A stretch of DNA of 64,000 nt from assembly GCF_030936135.1 (NCBI RefSeq), contig NW_026776913.1:2046001-2110000 (forward strand), in the 5' to 3' direction. Below, in pieces: positions 1-11,236 of the stretch. The position numbers and the translations under genes are program-made. Source of the stretch: Gavia stellata. Its lineage: Eukaryota; Chordata; Aves; Gaviiformes; Gaviidae. How positions within the stretch are numbered: position 1 is the first letter of the stretch; each line of letters begins with the position of its first letter. The notes beneath the pieces are model-generated. The model was not told the DNA's origin. It ran no database searches and saw only the letters and a list, made by a program, of their open reading frames with translations.

Positions 1-1
1 C

Positions 2-676
2 AGGGCCATCTCCTACTCGGGATGTGCTGCCCAAGTATTCCTGCTTGTCTTTTTCATGTCAGCAGAATTGTATCTTCTCACTGTCATGTCCTATGACCGC
101 TACATTGCCATCTGCAAACCCCTGCACTACGGGACCCTCCTGGGCAGCACAGCTTGTGTCCACATGGCAGCAGCTGCCTGGGGCAGTGGGTTGCTTTATG
201 CTGTGCTGCACACAGCCAATACATTTTCACTACCACTCTGCAAAGGCAATACCTTGGACCAGTTCTTCTGTGAAATTCCACAGATCCTCAAGCTCTCCTG
301 CTCAGACACCTACCTCAGGGAAGTTGGACTTCTTGTGGTTAGTTTCTGTTTAGTCTTTGGCTGTTTTGTTTTCATTGTGCTGTCCTATGTGCAGATCTTG
401 AGGGCCGTGCTGAGGATCCCCTCTGAGCAGGGACGGCACAAAGCCTTTTCCACGTGCCTCCCTCACCTGGCCGTGGTCTCCCTGTTTCTCAGCACTGGAG
501 TGTTTGCCCACCTGAAGCCCCCCTCCATCTCCTCCCCATCCCTGGACCTGGTGGTGGCAGTTCTGTACTCGGTGGTGCCTCCAGCAGTGAACCCCCTCAT
601 CTACAGCATGAGGAACCAGGAGCTCAAGGATGCCTTATGGAACCTGACCCCATGGATGCTGTTTCACAGAAAATAA
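2..676 (+). CDS. olfactory receptor OR-1, family-14-like (5' end outside window)
   Basis: Odorant-binding G-protein-coupled receptor of the olfactory sensory neuron membrane. The window begins inside the gene, about one third of the way in. The frame is open from base 2 to the TAA at 674-676 (224 residues). Visible OR hallmarks are the MSYDRYIAIC motif at the end of helix 3, CEIPQIL with paired cysteines in extracellular loop 2, KAFSTCLPHL in helix 6 and PLIYSMRN in helix 7. The sequence is very close to the four full-length ORs in this window. Its C-terminus after LKDAL is different (WNLTPWMLFHRK). No break is seen in the visible part. Whether the 5' end is intact cannot be judged here. Confidence 0.95.
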   Translation, partial: RAISYSGCAAQVFLLVFFMSAELYLLTVMSYDRYIAICKPLHYGTLLGSTACVHMAAAAWGSGLLYAVLHTANTFSLPLCKGNTLDQFFCEIPQILKLSCSDTYLREVGLLVVSFCLVFGCFVFIVLSYVQILRAVLRIPSEQGRHKAFSTCLPHLAVVSLFLSTGVFAHLKPPSISSPSLDLVVAVLYSVVPPAVNPLIYSMRNQELKDALWNLTPWMLFHRK

Positions 677-864
677 CCTGCCTCCCCTCCTCTCCACATT
701 TCCCAGAGATTCTCTTAGGCCACAAGTCGGCATTTTCCTCTTGTGATAATTCTACTCATGAAAAATTTTCTCGGTTTATACTCCTTCTGTTGAGTCTTGG
801 TGGTGTCATGGGTCACCCTTGCACAACACTGTGTCAGCTGTGGCCTGTCCAATGGCAGCTTTTC

Positions 865-870
865 AATAAA
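865..870 (+). promoter_or_regulatory. candidate poly(A) signal of OR-1
   Basis: AATAAA about 190 bases past the OR-1 stop. The surrounding sequence matches the region past the OR-3 stop, where the same signal lies on the other strand (29276-29281). Confidence 0.6.
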
Positions 871-1059
871 AGGGGATCTCCCAGGTGCAGTGCCTGAAGG
901 CTGGTTTCTTCCTACAGAGTTGCTCCCAAGAAAATATCCATAGAGTTGCTCTTTTAAAGTTTCTGTTCTCCTTTTGTTCTCAGTGTTTTTGGTGTTAAGC
1001 TCATGGTAAGGTTGGGTTCCAAAGCCTGGCCTCTCAGCCCAGCCCGTTCTCAGGCAGCT

Positions 1060-1320
1060 CCAGCTACATCAGGTGCTCATGGCCTTGTCCCGACAAATAC
1101 TGAAAATCTCCATCGACTGATCACCCACCAACTGGCCTGAGTCCTTGCTCCAGTGTTTGGCTCTGAGGGATTTCTCAAAAACCCAGCTCTCAGCTTCTCC
1201 TTGTCCATCACGTGCTCCAGGCCCCAACCATCCTTCTGGCCTCTGCAGGACTCGCTCCAGCCTGCCAGGGTCCTTCTTGTGCTGGGGAGCCCCATACTAG
1301 ACACAGCAGTCCTGATGTGG
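1060..1320 (-). mobile_element. diverged CR1 3'-end fragment
   Basis: The text resembles the 3' part of CR1 in reverse orientation: a CTCCAGTGTTTGGCT stretch followed by CTTGTGCTGGGGAGCCCC and CAGCAGTCCTGATGTGG. It is short, degraded and has no reading frame. The boundaries are approximate. Confidence 0.5.
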
Positions 1321-1322
1321 TC

Positions 1323-1560
1323 CTGTGGTGGGTTGACTTTGACCAGCAGCCAGACACCAACCCAGCTGCTCAGTCACTCCCCCTACTCAACAGGGCCAAG
1401 GGAGAAAATAAGATGGACTAGCTCATGGGTCAAAGTGAAGACAGGGACATCGCTTACTAATTCCTGTCACCGTCAAAGAAGAGCTGACTTGGGGAAGAGA
1501 AATTTAATTTATTGTCAATTAAAAGAGATTTGGATAGTGAGAAGATCTAACAGAAATATT
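1323..1560 (-). mobile_element. LTR-like remnant
   Basis: The order of words (GGTGGGTTGACTTTG, a GCTGCTCAGTCACTCCCC segment, CTCATGGGTCAAAGTGAAGACAGGGAC, then A/T-rich sequence) parallels the reverse complement of the end of the ERVL-type LTR at 5539-6136. Probably a solo or partial LTR on the minus strand. No partner LTR is visible. Confidence 0.4.
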
Positions 1561-1589
1561 AAAGAACATTTCCCCACCCCGCTCCAAGG

Positions 1590-4500
1590 CACAAAGCCTT
1601 GGGTTGATCCAGTTTCCCTCTGGGTGACTTCTTACACCACAGCACTGCCCTTCAAGTGACATTTCTCTTTCCTCGTGTCCAGTCTGGAGCTCTCCAGCTG
1701 CACTTTCTGCTATAAGTTCTTTCTCATGCCGTTTCCCACTACGAAGAAAAGATTCGTCATCTCTGAAACCACCTTTCCAGCAGTCAAAGGCTACTCCTAT
1801 GCTGCCCTGAGCCTCTCTGCCACAGGGTCAATGCTGCCCAGGTCCCTCAGCCGCCCCACACAGATCATATGCACCCGGTCCCGAATCCCATCTTGGCAGA
1901 CCTGCACTCGACACTCTCTTGTTCCTCCTGACTTCTCCAAACTGGGGAGCCACCCTCTGGGACACACCCATGTGTGTGGAGCCACACCAGTGCTGAGTCA
2001 AGGGGAATGATCACTCAAGTTGTCTGGGTGGCCCACACTCCTCCTAACACAGCCCCACGTGCAGCTGCCCTTGTTCATAGAGACCATACGCTACTGGTTG
2101 TAGGGCATCCCTCGTAGTGCCCAGGCCCTTCTCCTCAGCTGCTCACGTCCCAGCCTGTCCTGATGTATGGGGTTATTCTCCCCCCGCCCCCCACCACTGC
2201 AGCTCGGATGCAGAAATGTTGAACCATACGACTGTCACAGAGTTCCTTCTCTTGGGCTTCCCCTCCCTCCACCATCAGGAGTCCCTCATGGCAATCGCTC
2301 TCCTGGCTTCGTACCTGGTGATCTTAGGGACAAACCTGCCGATCATTCCCTCATTCTTGCTGAAGGAGACCTCCACAGTCCCACGTACTTTTCCCTCTGT
2401 AACCTCTCCTGTTTGGAGGTTTTCATCACCATATCCATCATACCCAAAGACGTAGGAAACTTGTGCATGGCCAGCAAAGCCATATCCTGCCCAGGCTGCT
2501 TAACTCAGTGCTACTTCTACTCCCTTCTGGGCTGCATCTTCATGTATGTCCAGCCTTCAAGTCACCTCATTTCCTGAAACAAGGCAGTGGCCCTTCTCAA
2601 CACAGTGCCAACTCCTTTGATGAGTCCCTTTATTTTCAGCCTCAGGAACCAGCTGATGAAAGATGCTCTCAAGGCAGGTTTCAAGAGAAGTGGGATAACC
2701 TTCAGAAACTGCTTTTCCACCTGAGGAGAGGTGTTGTAAGTGGATTTTGAAAGGGGAGAGGGGTGGGGAGGGCAAACACATGGTTATGATGCATCTGCAG
2801 AAATGAGACCTCTCTTTCTTAGCAGTGTAAGGACTCCTTAATCGAATATCACACCAGACTCTCTTCTGCAACACGTCATCATAAGACGATCCGCCATAGC
2901 AATGCCTTTCAAATGACCTACAAGCACTTTACAAACCCTGGTGAATACCACAGTGGCATTTTCTAAGCGTGCAAACCAAGACAGAAAGCAACAAGCAGAG
3001 GACTTCATCCCTCCATGGCACACCCAATTCTCAACAAGCTTCACCCTCCTCCAGTTCTCATGCAACTTCGCCTTGCTCCTAAATGTGTTTTCCCGATTAT
3101 TTTGGTGGCAGATCTTTGCTGAACCTCTTAGTCTTTAGGAAATGACAGAAAATAGGTGGAACACAATGAAGAGAACAATAACAGCTTGCTTTCTGGACCA
3201 AGTGGCACTTACATCTCTGTTAACCTCCTGGTCAGAACAAAAACATGCCTGAAATTCAGTCCAGTTGAACTGTTGAGAATGACCTCTCTTCTAATTTGGT
3301 CCAGAATCTAGAACATTGGTCAGGAATGTAGTTGGGAGTAAGAGTGCACCTGTCTCCAGATCACTCATGTTTGGTGAAACAAATGTCCATTCCTTGACAC
3401 AATGCTCCCTGAGCCAATACTTCAGCTAATCCAGCACATTCAGTGGAATTAGCTTGTTCAGACATAGACTTTTATAACTTTAATGTCTAAAAAGATGAGT
3501 TCATTCTCTGGCCTCCTTTGATAGCGGGGAAGGATCAGCACTCTAGAGGGTGATATCATCTCCTCCTACAGTGGTCTTCAGGAGAACTGTACTTAGCATC
3601 GACTTGGCAGCTTCGTTTTCCCATAGGGAATGCCAAGTGCCCTGAGCCACATACTGGGCAACGCGTGCTCATTTGCACAAGGGAGGGACTCTTGCTCAGC
3701 GGGGCCATCCTTTGAAGACATGAGGGTTACAATTGTACCTTAAAGTCTCTCCAAAATTAAAAGGAAACCTCTCCTCTTCTCTAATCCCTGCCACAGTGTT
3801 GCCTGTTTGTGCCAGGGGCTCTTTGCACAGTGGCAGCTATGAAGCGAGACCACGTGTCTTGGTACAGTCCTGTCCTGCCTGTCTTCTCATTCCAGCTCCT
3901 CTTTCTTTAGATACCCTCTCTGTGTCCTGGACACTGCTGAACCCAGATACAGGCAGCGTGGTGGTCAGTGCAGTCAGAGCTGTGGGGCATAAGCTAATGG
4001 GCACTCACACACCTCAGTGGACAGGCAGAGGTTGGGGCAGAGTGTATGGGGCCAGGGTGCCAAGACATGCCCTTATGTTCTCAACTCTCTTAATCTCTCG
4101 CTGTCTCTTTCTCCATCTTGCTCGTATCTTAGGGATCCATCTCAATCCCTCAGCTCTCTCACAGTTGTCTCTCAGCCATCTACATGGGATGTGATTTAGA
4201 GCGAGCAGTGAATCTGAGGCACCCTCCCCATGGAAGCACCTTCAGGACCAAGGCACCCCAGTGTAGGTGGGGTGAATGACTGAGTAAAAGGGCTCCTCCA
4301 TTCCAGGAGCTCTCTGGGCTGTCTAGGTGACTGCCTCGGCCATCTCTAACTTGCTGTAAAGATATGAAGTTTGAGACAGGGAATCATCAGGGACAGTGTT
4401 TTTTCTGACCCAAGCGTTATGAAAGCCCAAAGAGGAGGCGTGGGCAAAGTGCTCTCTCTTTCAGCCACAGACATTCCCTGGGCAGGCAATCCAACAGGTA

Positions 4501-5538
4501 CCAGGATTTTCCTGGAAACCTGTGCTTGATCATGATCCTGCACGGCCTCAGCCCCCACTCATCCGCGGGACACCCCCCGTCACCATTTCCATGCTGAACA
4601 GGGATTCCTGAGAACTCAGATGGGAATACTGAGGTCCAGGTGCTGTGACACTGCAGGGAGGCAGCCCAAATGCATTCAGAAAGAGAAGATGAGGAGGAAA
4701 AGACGTTCAGCAAATGATCATCACCCTTGTTCCTTTCCCCTCCTCCTCAGGCAACATCACTTTTCCTCATTTGGCTTAGACAGCTCAGGTGCCTTTTCGC
4801 TGGAATTCAGTTTTCCCCGCCCTTCCCTCCCTAGTTCACATCTGCTTCTAAGTCTCCTGTCTAACAGACCCTTGGCACTGCCTTCGACTAGCAAGCTAGT
4901 AACTCCTGGCCACTCTCGGTCAGTGGAAAGAGATGGACTGTCCCAGGACAGAATTGTCTCATCAGAAAGCAAATGTTTCAGGGAGTTGAGACCACTAATC
5001 CTGTGTAGTGTCCATTCTTCCTCAGGGTGAAGATCAGTCTATGGCACGATGTGTTGCCCTAAAGGCTTTTTTGCATGATGGAGCTTTTCTGTCGGGCCCC
5101 TCTTCCTGTTGCTTGAAAGCAGAACTTGGCTAACGTCTATGCCAGGTAGTATGGGGAATAACTTCATGTGTCATAATCTAATGTGAGCAAATGGACATTC
5201 TCTCTCATTCCACAGAAATAGGCACCTCAGTGCGGCAACTCATCTCTCTCATGAGAGGAGGTTCTTCCAAGAAGAGCAGTTTGGCCCTCTCAAAGAACCT
5301 CTTCCTGCCCTTTCACGAGGAATGGAGCCCCTAAGCCAAGTGTGAATTCAGTCAGAGGAGAGAAAACCGCCATGTTGTCTCTGGCAGTGACTCCTTCACG
5401 ATTACTTTGTACAACAAACACAGAAGCGCATGCCCTTCCTCAGGTTCCCTTCCTGCCAGGTGGGGAAAAGAAGGTCCTACAGCACTTCATGGAGAAAGAG
5501 GAATGGGACAAGCGGACATCACCAGTGGAGTTCCTCCT
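1590..5538 (+). repeat. duplicated block P, copy 1
   Basis: This block recurs at 16539-19855 and 33328-36087, offset by about 14950 and 31738 bases, and reads as highly similar by eye. It contains a broken olfactory receptor (2216-2724) and long non-coding sequence without retroelement hallmarks. Copy 1 has about 630 bases (roughly 4385-5016) that copy 2 lacks. Its right end is cut by the ERVL-like LTR at 5539. Confidence 0.85.
2216..2724 (+). pseudogene. olfactory receptor pseudogene of a second type, copy 1
   Basis: The ATG at 2216 opens a typical OR N-terminus (MLNHTTVTEFLLLGFP) and helix 1. The frame then shifts near 2370, and the helix 2-3 stretch (SPTYFSLCNLSCLEVF, then CLTQCYFYSLLGCIF) continues in another frame. 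Helices 3 to 6 are missing. The helix 7 segment PFIFSLRNQLMKDAL follows at about 2620-2670. The CNLSCLE-type motif points to a family-6/11-like OR, distinct from the family-14-like genes in this window. With a frameshift and a large internal deletion it cannot make a receptor. The same lesions occur in the other two copies, so it was dead before the block was duplicated. Confidence 0.85.
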
Positions 5539-6136
5539 TGTGCTGATTTTGGCTGGGATGGGGTTAACTTTCTTCATAGCAGCTAGTATGGGGCTGTGTT
5601 TTGGATTTGGGCTGGAAACAGTGTTGATAAAGCAGGGATGGTTTAGTTACTGCTGAACAGGGCTCACACAGAGCCAAGGCCTTTTCTGCTCCTCACCCCA
5701 CCCCACCAGTGAGTGGGCTGGGGGTGCACGGGAAGTTGGGAGGGAACACAGCCGGGACAGCTGACCCCAACTGACCAAAGGGATATTCCATACCATATGA
5801 CATCATGCTCAGTATATAAAGCCGGGGGAGGAAGAAGAAAGGTGGGGACATTCGGAGTAATGGCGTTTGTCTTCCCGAGCAACCGCTACGCGTGATAGAG
5901 CCCTGCTTCCCTGCAGATAGCTGAACACATGCCTGCCGACGGGAAGTGGTGAATTAATTCCTTCTTTCGCTTTGCTTCTCCGCACAGTGTTCTTTTGCTC
6001 TACCTATTAAACTGTTTTTATCTCAGCCCACGAGTTTTCTCACTTTTACTCTTCTGGTTCTCTCCCCCACCCCACCTGGGGGGAGTGAGTGAGCGGCTGT
6101 GTGGTGCTTAGTTGCCAGCTGGGCTTAAACCACGAA
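5539..6136 (+). repeat. 5' LTR of the ERVL-like provirus
   Basis: Starts TGTGCTG, matching the start of the 3' LTR at 11641. It ends just before the primer-binding site in a GGCTTAAACCACGA stretch. It contains a TATA box and an ATTAAA poly(A)-type signal (6006-6011). About 600 bases long. Confidence 0.85.
5813..5820 (+). promoter_or_regulatory. LTR TATA box
   Basis: TATATAAA within the 5' LTR, about 190 bases upstream of the ATTAAA signal, as expected for the U3/R boundary. In the 3' LTR the matching site reads TATAGAAA. Confidence 0.6.
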
Positions 6137-6145
6137 AGTCCTTTT

Positions 6146-6163
6146 TGGCGCCCAACGTGGGGC
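6146..6163 (+). other. retroviral primer-binding site, tRNA-Lys type
   Basis: TGGCGCCCAACGTGGGGC is the classical primer-binding site complementary to the 3' end of tRNA-Lys(1,2). It lies about 10 bases past the LTR end. Confidence 0.85.
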
Positions 6164-6249
6164 TCGAAGGGTTTGAGATAATAACAGATTCAACAGAACT
6201 TCTATCCTTTAAAAGTTATAGGTCAACATTAGTCTGTTTAATTTGCACC

Positions 6250-8619
6250 ATGATCTTCTTTTTGCTGTATCTGTTAAAGATTGGCCTGTGCTTTTTCAGT
6301 ATGCTCTGCTCTGCAGTAATTAGTGACATTTTGCCTGGAAGATTTGTTTTTAAAATGTTGACCTTGAGCTGGGTAATCTGGTGTTTGGTCTCTGGGCTGA
6401 GGCCATTACTGTATTTTGGGTACCATCTCATGGAGATACTTCACAATTATACTCCTTCTGAGAGTTTTTTTGTGGAGGAAATACAGAACAGCACCCTTGC
6501 TTCCTTCTTCTGTGATGTTGTCTCCCTCATGACAATGACCTCTCAGTACCTTGAACATCCTTGGGCAGTTAAAATACTTCTATTGATATTCCTTAGACAT
6601 ATTGCTTCAGTTTTCTCTAAGGTCAACAAGCAATTTAGGAATATGACCCAGGTTCCACGAGAGTATGGTCATGGGTGGCACGGCATGTGGGAAAATATGG
6701 GCAGGTATCTAGAGAACTTCTCACCTCCAATGATCTGGACTTTCACCCCTGAACAACTACAGGATCCTGATGAAGTGGTAGAATGTTTGAAAAAAAAATG
6801 CCATGGCTACTCCAGAGAGGCACAACTTACCGTGCTGTGCTGGGCCCTCGCCAGCATCTACCAAACACTGCTTGATACTATGCAGCACCCTCAGGGAGAA
6901 GAGAGGGGAAAGAGATCAGGCACTGTATTCGTCGCCCCTATAACTAAAAAGAAACAGTGGAAGCGGAAATCAGCTCGTTTAGTAAGGGATGAAGAAGCTT
7001 CTCCTAAGAGGGAAAAAGAATCAGAAGAGGCAGCCTCTTCTGCAGCAGAGCAGCCACAAGAACAGGCGGAAGAGACTGAGATAATCAATGAGACAGAAAC
7101 CACCCGCTCCCTATCCCTAAGTGAGCTGCGAGATATGCAAAAAGATTTTAGCCGTCAACCAGGTGAGCTAATTCTCAGCTGGTTGCTTCGATGCTGGGAT
7201 ATTGGGGCCAGTAGTCAGGAATTGGAGGGTAAGGAAGCCCGGCAGCTGGGATCCCTTGCTAAGGACAAGGCCATTGACAAAGGTATTGGAAAAAAGGCAA
7301 GAGTCCTCAGTCTTTGGCAGCGACTCCTGTCAAGTGTGAAGGACAGGTATCCCTTCAAGGAAGAACTCGCAAAATCTCGAAGGAAATGGACCAACATCGA
7401 GGGGGGCATCCAGTATCTAAGGGAATTAGCCGTGTTGGAGGTGATCTATAATGACCAGGCATGCAAAGACCCGGATGAAATCCAATGCAAACGGTCCATG
7501 TGGCAAAAGTTTGTACGAAATGCAGCAACATCTTACACCCACACCCTGGCAATAATGAACTGGACAGACATTGAGGCACCAACTATAGATGAACTGGCCA
7601 GGCAACTCCGAGAATACGAAGATAACCTTGCTCCCTCCATGTGTGATTGTGTCTCGGCTGCGGACAGACACAGACTGACTCAAAACATGTTCGAGCAAGC
7701 TGAGAAGGGTAGGTTTTCCTCATCCACTCCAACCAAAGCCTCAGCTATTCAGAGTCAGCCTTTTCCTGTTCAAGCGAAAGGGTACCGGTGGCGCACACCA
7801 CGTGCAACCCTGTGGTTCTTCCTGCGTGACCAGGGGGAGGACATGAGGAAGTGGGATGGTCAACCTACCTGGAGACTAGAAGCTCGGGTGCAGGAACTAC
7901 AAGGGAAAACAACAGCCAAAATGCATCCATCCAGGAAAATGACTGCTCCAGTGTCTGTTGGGCAGAGTAGAAGGGCTGACGGTACTTTTGATCCTGATGA
8001 AGGGACCTCTGTTATGCACTTACAGAAACCAAGTAATGAAGACTCAGACCAGGAGAAGAGGGGCCCTGCTTTCGGCCAGGCGGAGGAAAGGGACAATCGG
8101 CTTTACTGGACTGTGTGGATTCGATGGCCTGGCACATCAGCCCCACGGGAGTATAAAGCTCTAGTGGACACCGGTGCCCAGTGTACTTTAATTCCATCAG
8201 ATTACAAGGGGGCGGAATCCATCTGTATTTCTGGAGTGACAGGGGGATCCCACGAACTGTCTGTGTTGGAGGCTGAAGTAAGCCTAACCGGGAATGAGTG
8301 GCAAAAGCACCCTATTGTGACTGGTCCAGAGGCTCCGTGCATCCTTGGCATAGACTATCTCAGGAGAGGGTACTTCAGAGACCCAAAAGGGTACCGGTGG
8401 GCTTTTGGTATAGCTGCTTTGAGTACGGAGGAAATTAAACAGCCATCTGGCTTGCCTGGTCTCTCAGAGGATCCTTCTGTGGTGGGGTTGCTGCAAGTTA
8501 AAGAACAGCAGGTGCCAATTGCTACCATGACAGTGCACCGGCAACAATATCACACCAATCGAGACTCCCTGGTTCCCATCCATAAGTTGATCCATCAACT
8601 GGAAAGGAGTGATCAGTAA
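6250..8619 (+). CDS. gag-pro: ERVL-like Gag-protease polyprotein
   Basis: Structural polyprotein and aspartic protease of the provirus. The start is put at the ATG at 6250, the first after the primer-binding site, with A at -3; the frame itself is open further upstream. The first ~65 residues hold two or three strongly hydrophobic stretches. A charged Glu/Lys-rich region follows, then a capsid-like segment (LSWLLRCWDIGAS near 7180). The retropepsin active site DTG is at 8167-8175, inside ALVDTGAQCTLIP, with ILGIDYL downstream. No CCHC zinc knuckle is seen. The frame ends at TAA 8617-8619; pol continues one frame over. Unbroken over 789 codons. Probably a relic without host function. Confidence 0.85.
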   Translation: MIFFLLYLLKIGLCFFSMLCSAVISDILPGRFVFKMLTLSWVIWCLVSGLRPLLYFGYHLMEILHNYTPSESFFVEEIQNSTLASFFCDVVSLMTMTSQYLEHPWAVKILLLIFLRHIASVFSKVNKQFRNMTQVPREYGHGWHGMWENMGRYLENFSPPMIWTFTPEQLQDPDEVVECLKKKCHGYSREAQLTVLCWALASIYQTLLDTMQHPQGEERGKRSGTVFVAPITKKKQWKRKSARLVRDEEASPKREKESEEAASSAAEQPQEQAEETEIINETETTRSLSLSELRDMQKDFSRQPGELILSWLLRCWDIGASSQELEGKEARQLGSLAKDKAIDKGIGKKARVLSLWQRLLSSVKDRYPFKEELAKSRRKWTNIEGGIQYLRELAVLEVIYNDQACKDPDEIQCKRSMWQKFVRNAATSYTHTLAIMNWTDIEAPTIDELARQLREYEDNLAPSMCDCVSAADRHRLTQNMFEQAEKGRFSSSTPTKASAIQSQPFPVQAKGYRWRTPRATLWFFLRDQGEDMRKWDGQPTWRLEARVQELQGKTTAKMHPSRKMTAPVSVGQSRRADGTFDPDEGTSVMHLQKPSNEDSDQEKRGPAFGQAEERDNRLYWTVWIRWPGTSAPREYKALVDTGAQCTLIPSDYKGAESICISGVTGGSHELSVLEAEVSLTGNEWQKHPIVTGPEAPCILGIDYLRRGYFRDPKGYRWAFGIAALSTEEIKQPSGLPGLSEDPSVVGLLQVKEQQVPIATMTVHRQQYHTNRDSLVPIHKLIHQLERSDQ

Positions 8620-9598
8620 GACTCATTCACCCTTTAAGAGTCCCATATGGCCCGTGCAAAAATCTAACGGAGAGTGGTGGTTAACAGTGGACTATCGAGG
8701 CCTGAACGAAGTCACACCGCCACTGAGTGCTGCCGTACCAGACATGCTAGAACTTCAATATGAACGGGAGTCAAAGGCTGCCAAATGGTACGCAACAATA
8801 GATATCGCCAATGCGTTTTTCTCGATCCCCCTGGCAGCAGAGTGCAGGCCACAGTTTGCTTTCACATGGAGGGGTATCCAGTACACCTGGAATCGACTGC
8901 CCCAGGGGTGGAAACATAGTCCTACCATTTGTCATGGGCTGATACAGACTGCACTGGAACAAGGTGAAGCTCCCGAACACCTGCAGTATATTGATGACAT
9001 CATTGTGTGGGGCAACACCGCGGAGGAAGTGTTTGAGAAGGGGAGAAGAATAATCCAGATTCTCCTGAAAGCTGGTTTTGCTATAAAACAAAGTAAGGTC
9101 AAAGGGCCTGCACAGGAAATTCAGTTTTTAGGAATAAAATGGCAGGATGGGCGTCGTCATATCCCAATGGATGTGATCAATAAAATAACAGCCATGTCTC
9201 CACCAACTAACAAAAAGGAAACACTAGCTTTCTTAGGTGTTGTGGGTTTCTGGAGAATGCATATTCCAAGTTATAGTCTGATCGTAAGCCCTCTCTATCG
9301 AGTGACCCGGAAGAAGAACGACTTTGAATGGGGCCCTGAACAGCAGCAAGCCTTTGAACAAATTAAACAGGAGATAGTTCGTGCAGTAGCGCTTGGGCCG
9401 GTCCGGACAGGACAAGATGTGAAAAATGTACTTTACACCTCAGCCGGGGATAACGGCCCCACCTGGAGCCTCTGGCAGAAAGCACCTGGGGAGACTCGAG
9501 GTCGGCCTCTAGGGTTTTGGAGCCGGGGATATAGGGGATCTGAAGCCCGTTACACTCCAACTGAAAAAGAAATATTAGCAGCATATGAAGGAATTTGA
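8609..9598 (+). pseudogene. pol: ERVL-like Pol: reverse transcriptase part
   Basis: RNA-directed DNA polymerase section. Motifs in order are the WWLTVDYRGLNEVTPP region, ATIDIANAFFSIPL (motif A), LPQGWKHSPTICHG (motif B) and the catalytic YIDD box at 8987-8998, then FLGIKW and the PPTNKKE / GFWRMHIP connection typical of ERVL. The frame is shifted relative to gag-pro, probably by a small indel near 8600, and closes at TGA 9596-9598. Pol then resumes in the same frame, so this is a point-mutated stop rather than a gene end. Confidence 0.9.
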
Positions 9599-10291
9599 GC
9601 TGCTTCGGAAGTAGTTGGTACTGAAGCACAGCTCCTTTTGGCCCCTCGATTGCCTGTGCTGGGCTGGATGTTCAAAGGGAAGATCCCCTCTACGCATCAC
9701 GCAACTGATGCTACATGGAGTAAGTGGGTTGCACTGATAACGCAACGAGCTCGGATGGGAAACCCCGACCGCCCGGGAATCCTGGAAGTGATCATGGACT
9801 GGCCAGAGGGCCGAAACTTCAGACTGTCACCAGAGGAGGTGACTCGTGCTGAAGAGGCCCCTCTGTATAATGAATTATCAGAGACTGAGAAGCAATATGC
9901 CCTGTTTACAGATGGATCCTGTCGTATTGTGGGAAAACATCGAAGGTGGAAAGCTGCTGTGTGGAGTCCTACGCGACAAGTTGCAGAAACTGCTGAAGGA
10001 CAAGGTGAATCAAGTCAGTTTGCAGAGGTGAAAGCCATTCAGCTGGCTTTAGATATTGCTGAACGAGGGAAATGGCCAGTACTTTATCTCTATACGGACT
10101 CATGGATGGTGGCAAATGCCCTGTGGGGGTGGCTACAGCAATGGAAGCAGAGCAACTGGCAGCGCAGAGGTAAGCCCATCTGGGCTGCTGAATTATGGCA
10201 AGGTATTGCTGCTCGGATAGAGAACCTGGTTGTCAAAGTACGTCATGTAGATGCTCACATACCCAAGAGTCGTGCCACTGAAGAACATTGA
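9599..10291 (+). pseudogene. pol: ERVL-like Pol: RNase H part
   Basis: Same frame as the reverse transcriptase part. The RNase H acidic residues are visible: FTDGSC (TDGS at 9908-9919), FAEVKAIQLAL, YTDSW and HVDAH. It is closed by a second in-frame TGA at 10289-10291, directly followed by NNERVD in frame, as in an uninterrupted Pol. It would have been part of one long Pol polyprotein. Confidence 0.88.
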
Positions 10292-11236
10292 AACAATGAG
10301 CGGGTGGACCAAGCTGCTAGAATTGAAGTGGCTCAGGTGGATCTGGATTGGGAACATAAGGGTGAGCTATTTGTAGCTCGATGGGCCCATGACACATCAG
10401 GACATTTAGGAAGGGATGCAACATACCAATGGGCTCGTGATCGAGGGGTGGACTTGACTATTGATGCCATTGCACAGGTTATCCATGAATGTGAAACATG
10501 TGCCATAATCAAACAAGCTAAGCGGCTGAAGCCTTTTTGGTATAGAGGACGATGGCTGAAATATCAATACGGGGAAGCCTGGCAGGTTGATTATATCACA
10601 CTACCACGAACCCGCCACGGGAAGCAGCATGTGCTTACAATGGTGGAAGCAACTACCGGATGGATAGAAACATACCCCGTGTCCCATGCCACTGCCCGGA
10701 ACACTATCTTGGGCCTTGAAAAGCAAATTTTATGGCGACATGGCACCCCTGAAAGAATTGAATCAGACAACGGGACTCATTTCCGAAACAACCTCATTAA
10801 CACCTGGGCCAAGGAGCATGGCATTGACTGGGTGTATCACATCCCCTACCATGCACCAGCCTCCGGGAAAATGGAACGATACAACGCACTGTTAAAAACG
10901 ACACTGAAAGCAATGGGTGCTGGGACATTTAAGCATTGGGATACACATTCAGCAGAAGCCACTTGGCTAGTTAACACTAGAGGCTCTGCCAGTCGACCTG
11001 GCCCTGCCCAATCAAAACCCCTGTGCACTGTGGAAGGAGATAAGATTCCCGTAGTACATATAAGGAACTTGCTGGGAAAAGCAGTCTGGGTTATTCCTTC
11101 CTCAGGAAAAGGTAAACCTATTCGCCGGGTTATTTTTGCTCAAGGACCTGGGTACACTTGGTGGGTAATGCAGAAGGATGGTGGACTCCAGTGCGTACCT
11201 CAAGATGATTTAATTCTAGGTGAAACTGATCCATGA
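10292..11236 (+). pseudogene. pol: ERVL-like Pol: integrase part
   Basis: The integrase zinc domain is seen as His at 10388 and 10403 and Cys at 10490 and 10499 (HHCC). The catalytic triad is Asp at 10589, Asp at 10766 and Glu at 10874, with exactly 35 residues between the last two (D,D-35-E). The frame is open to TGA at 11234-11236. The domain itself is intact, but it is separated from the start of Pol by two stops and one frameshift. Confidence 0.9.

Noticed and set aside
3733-4200. 153-codon frame in block P copy 1, with counterparts at 18679-19154 and 35429-35908
   Set aside because: The C-terminal part shifts frame between copies and no protein-like motif is seen; kept open by recent duplication.
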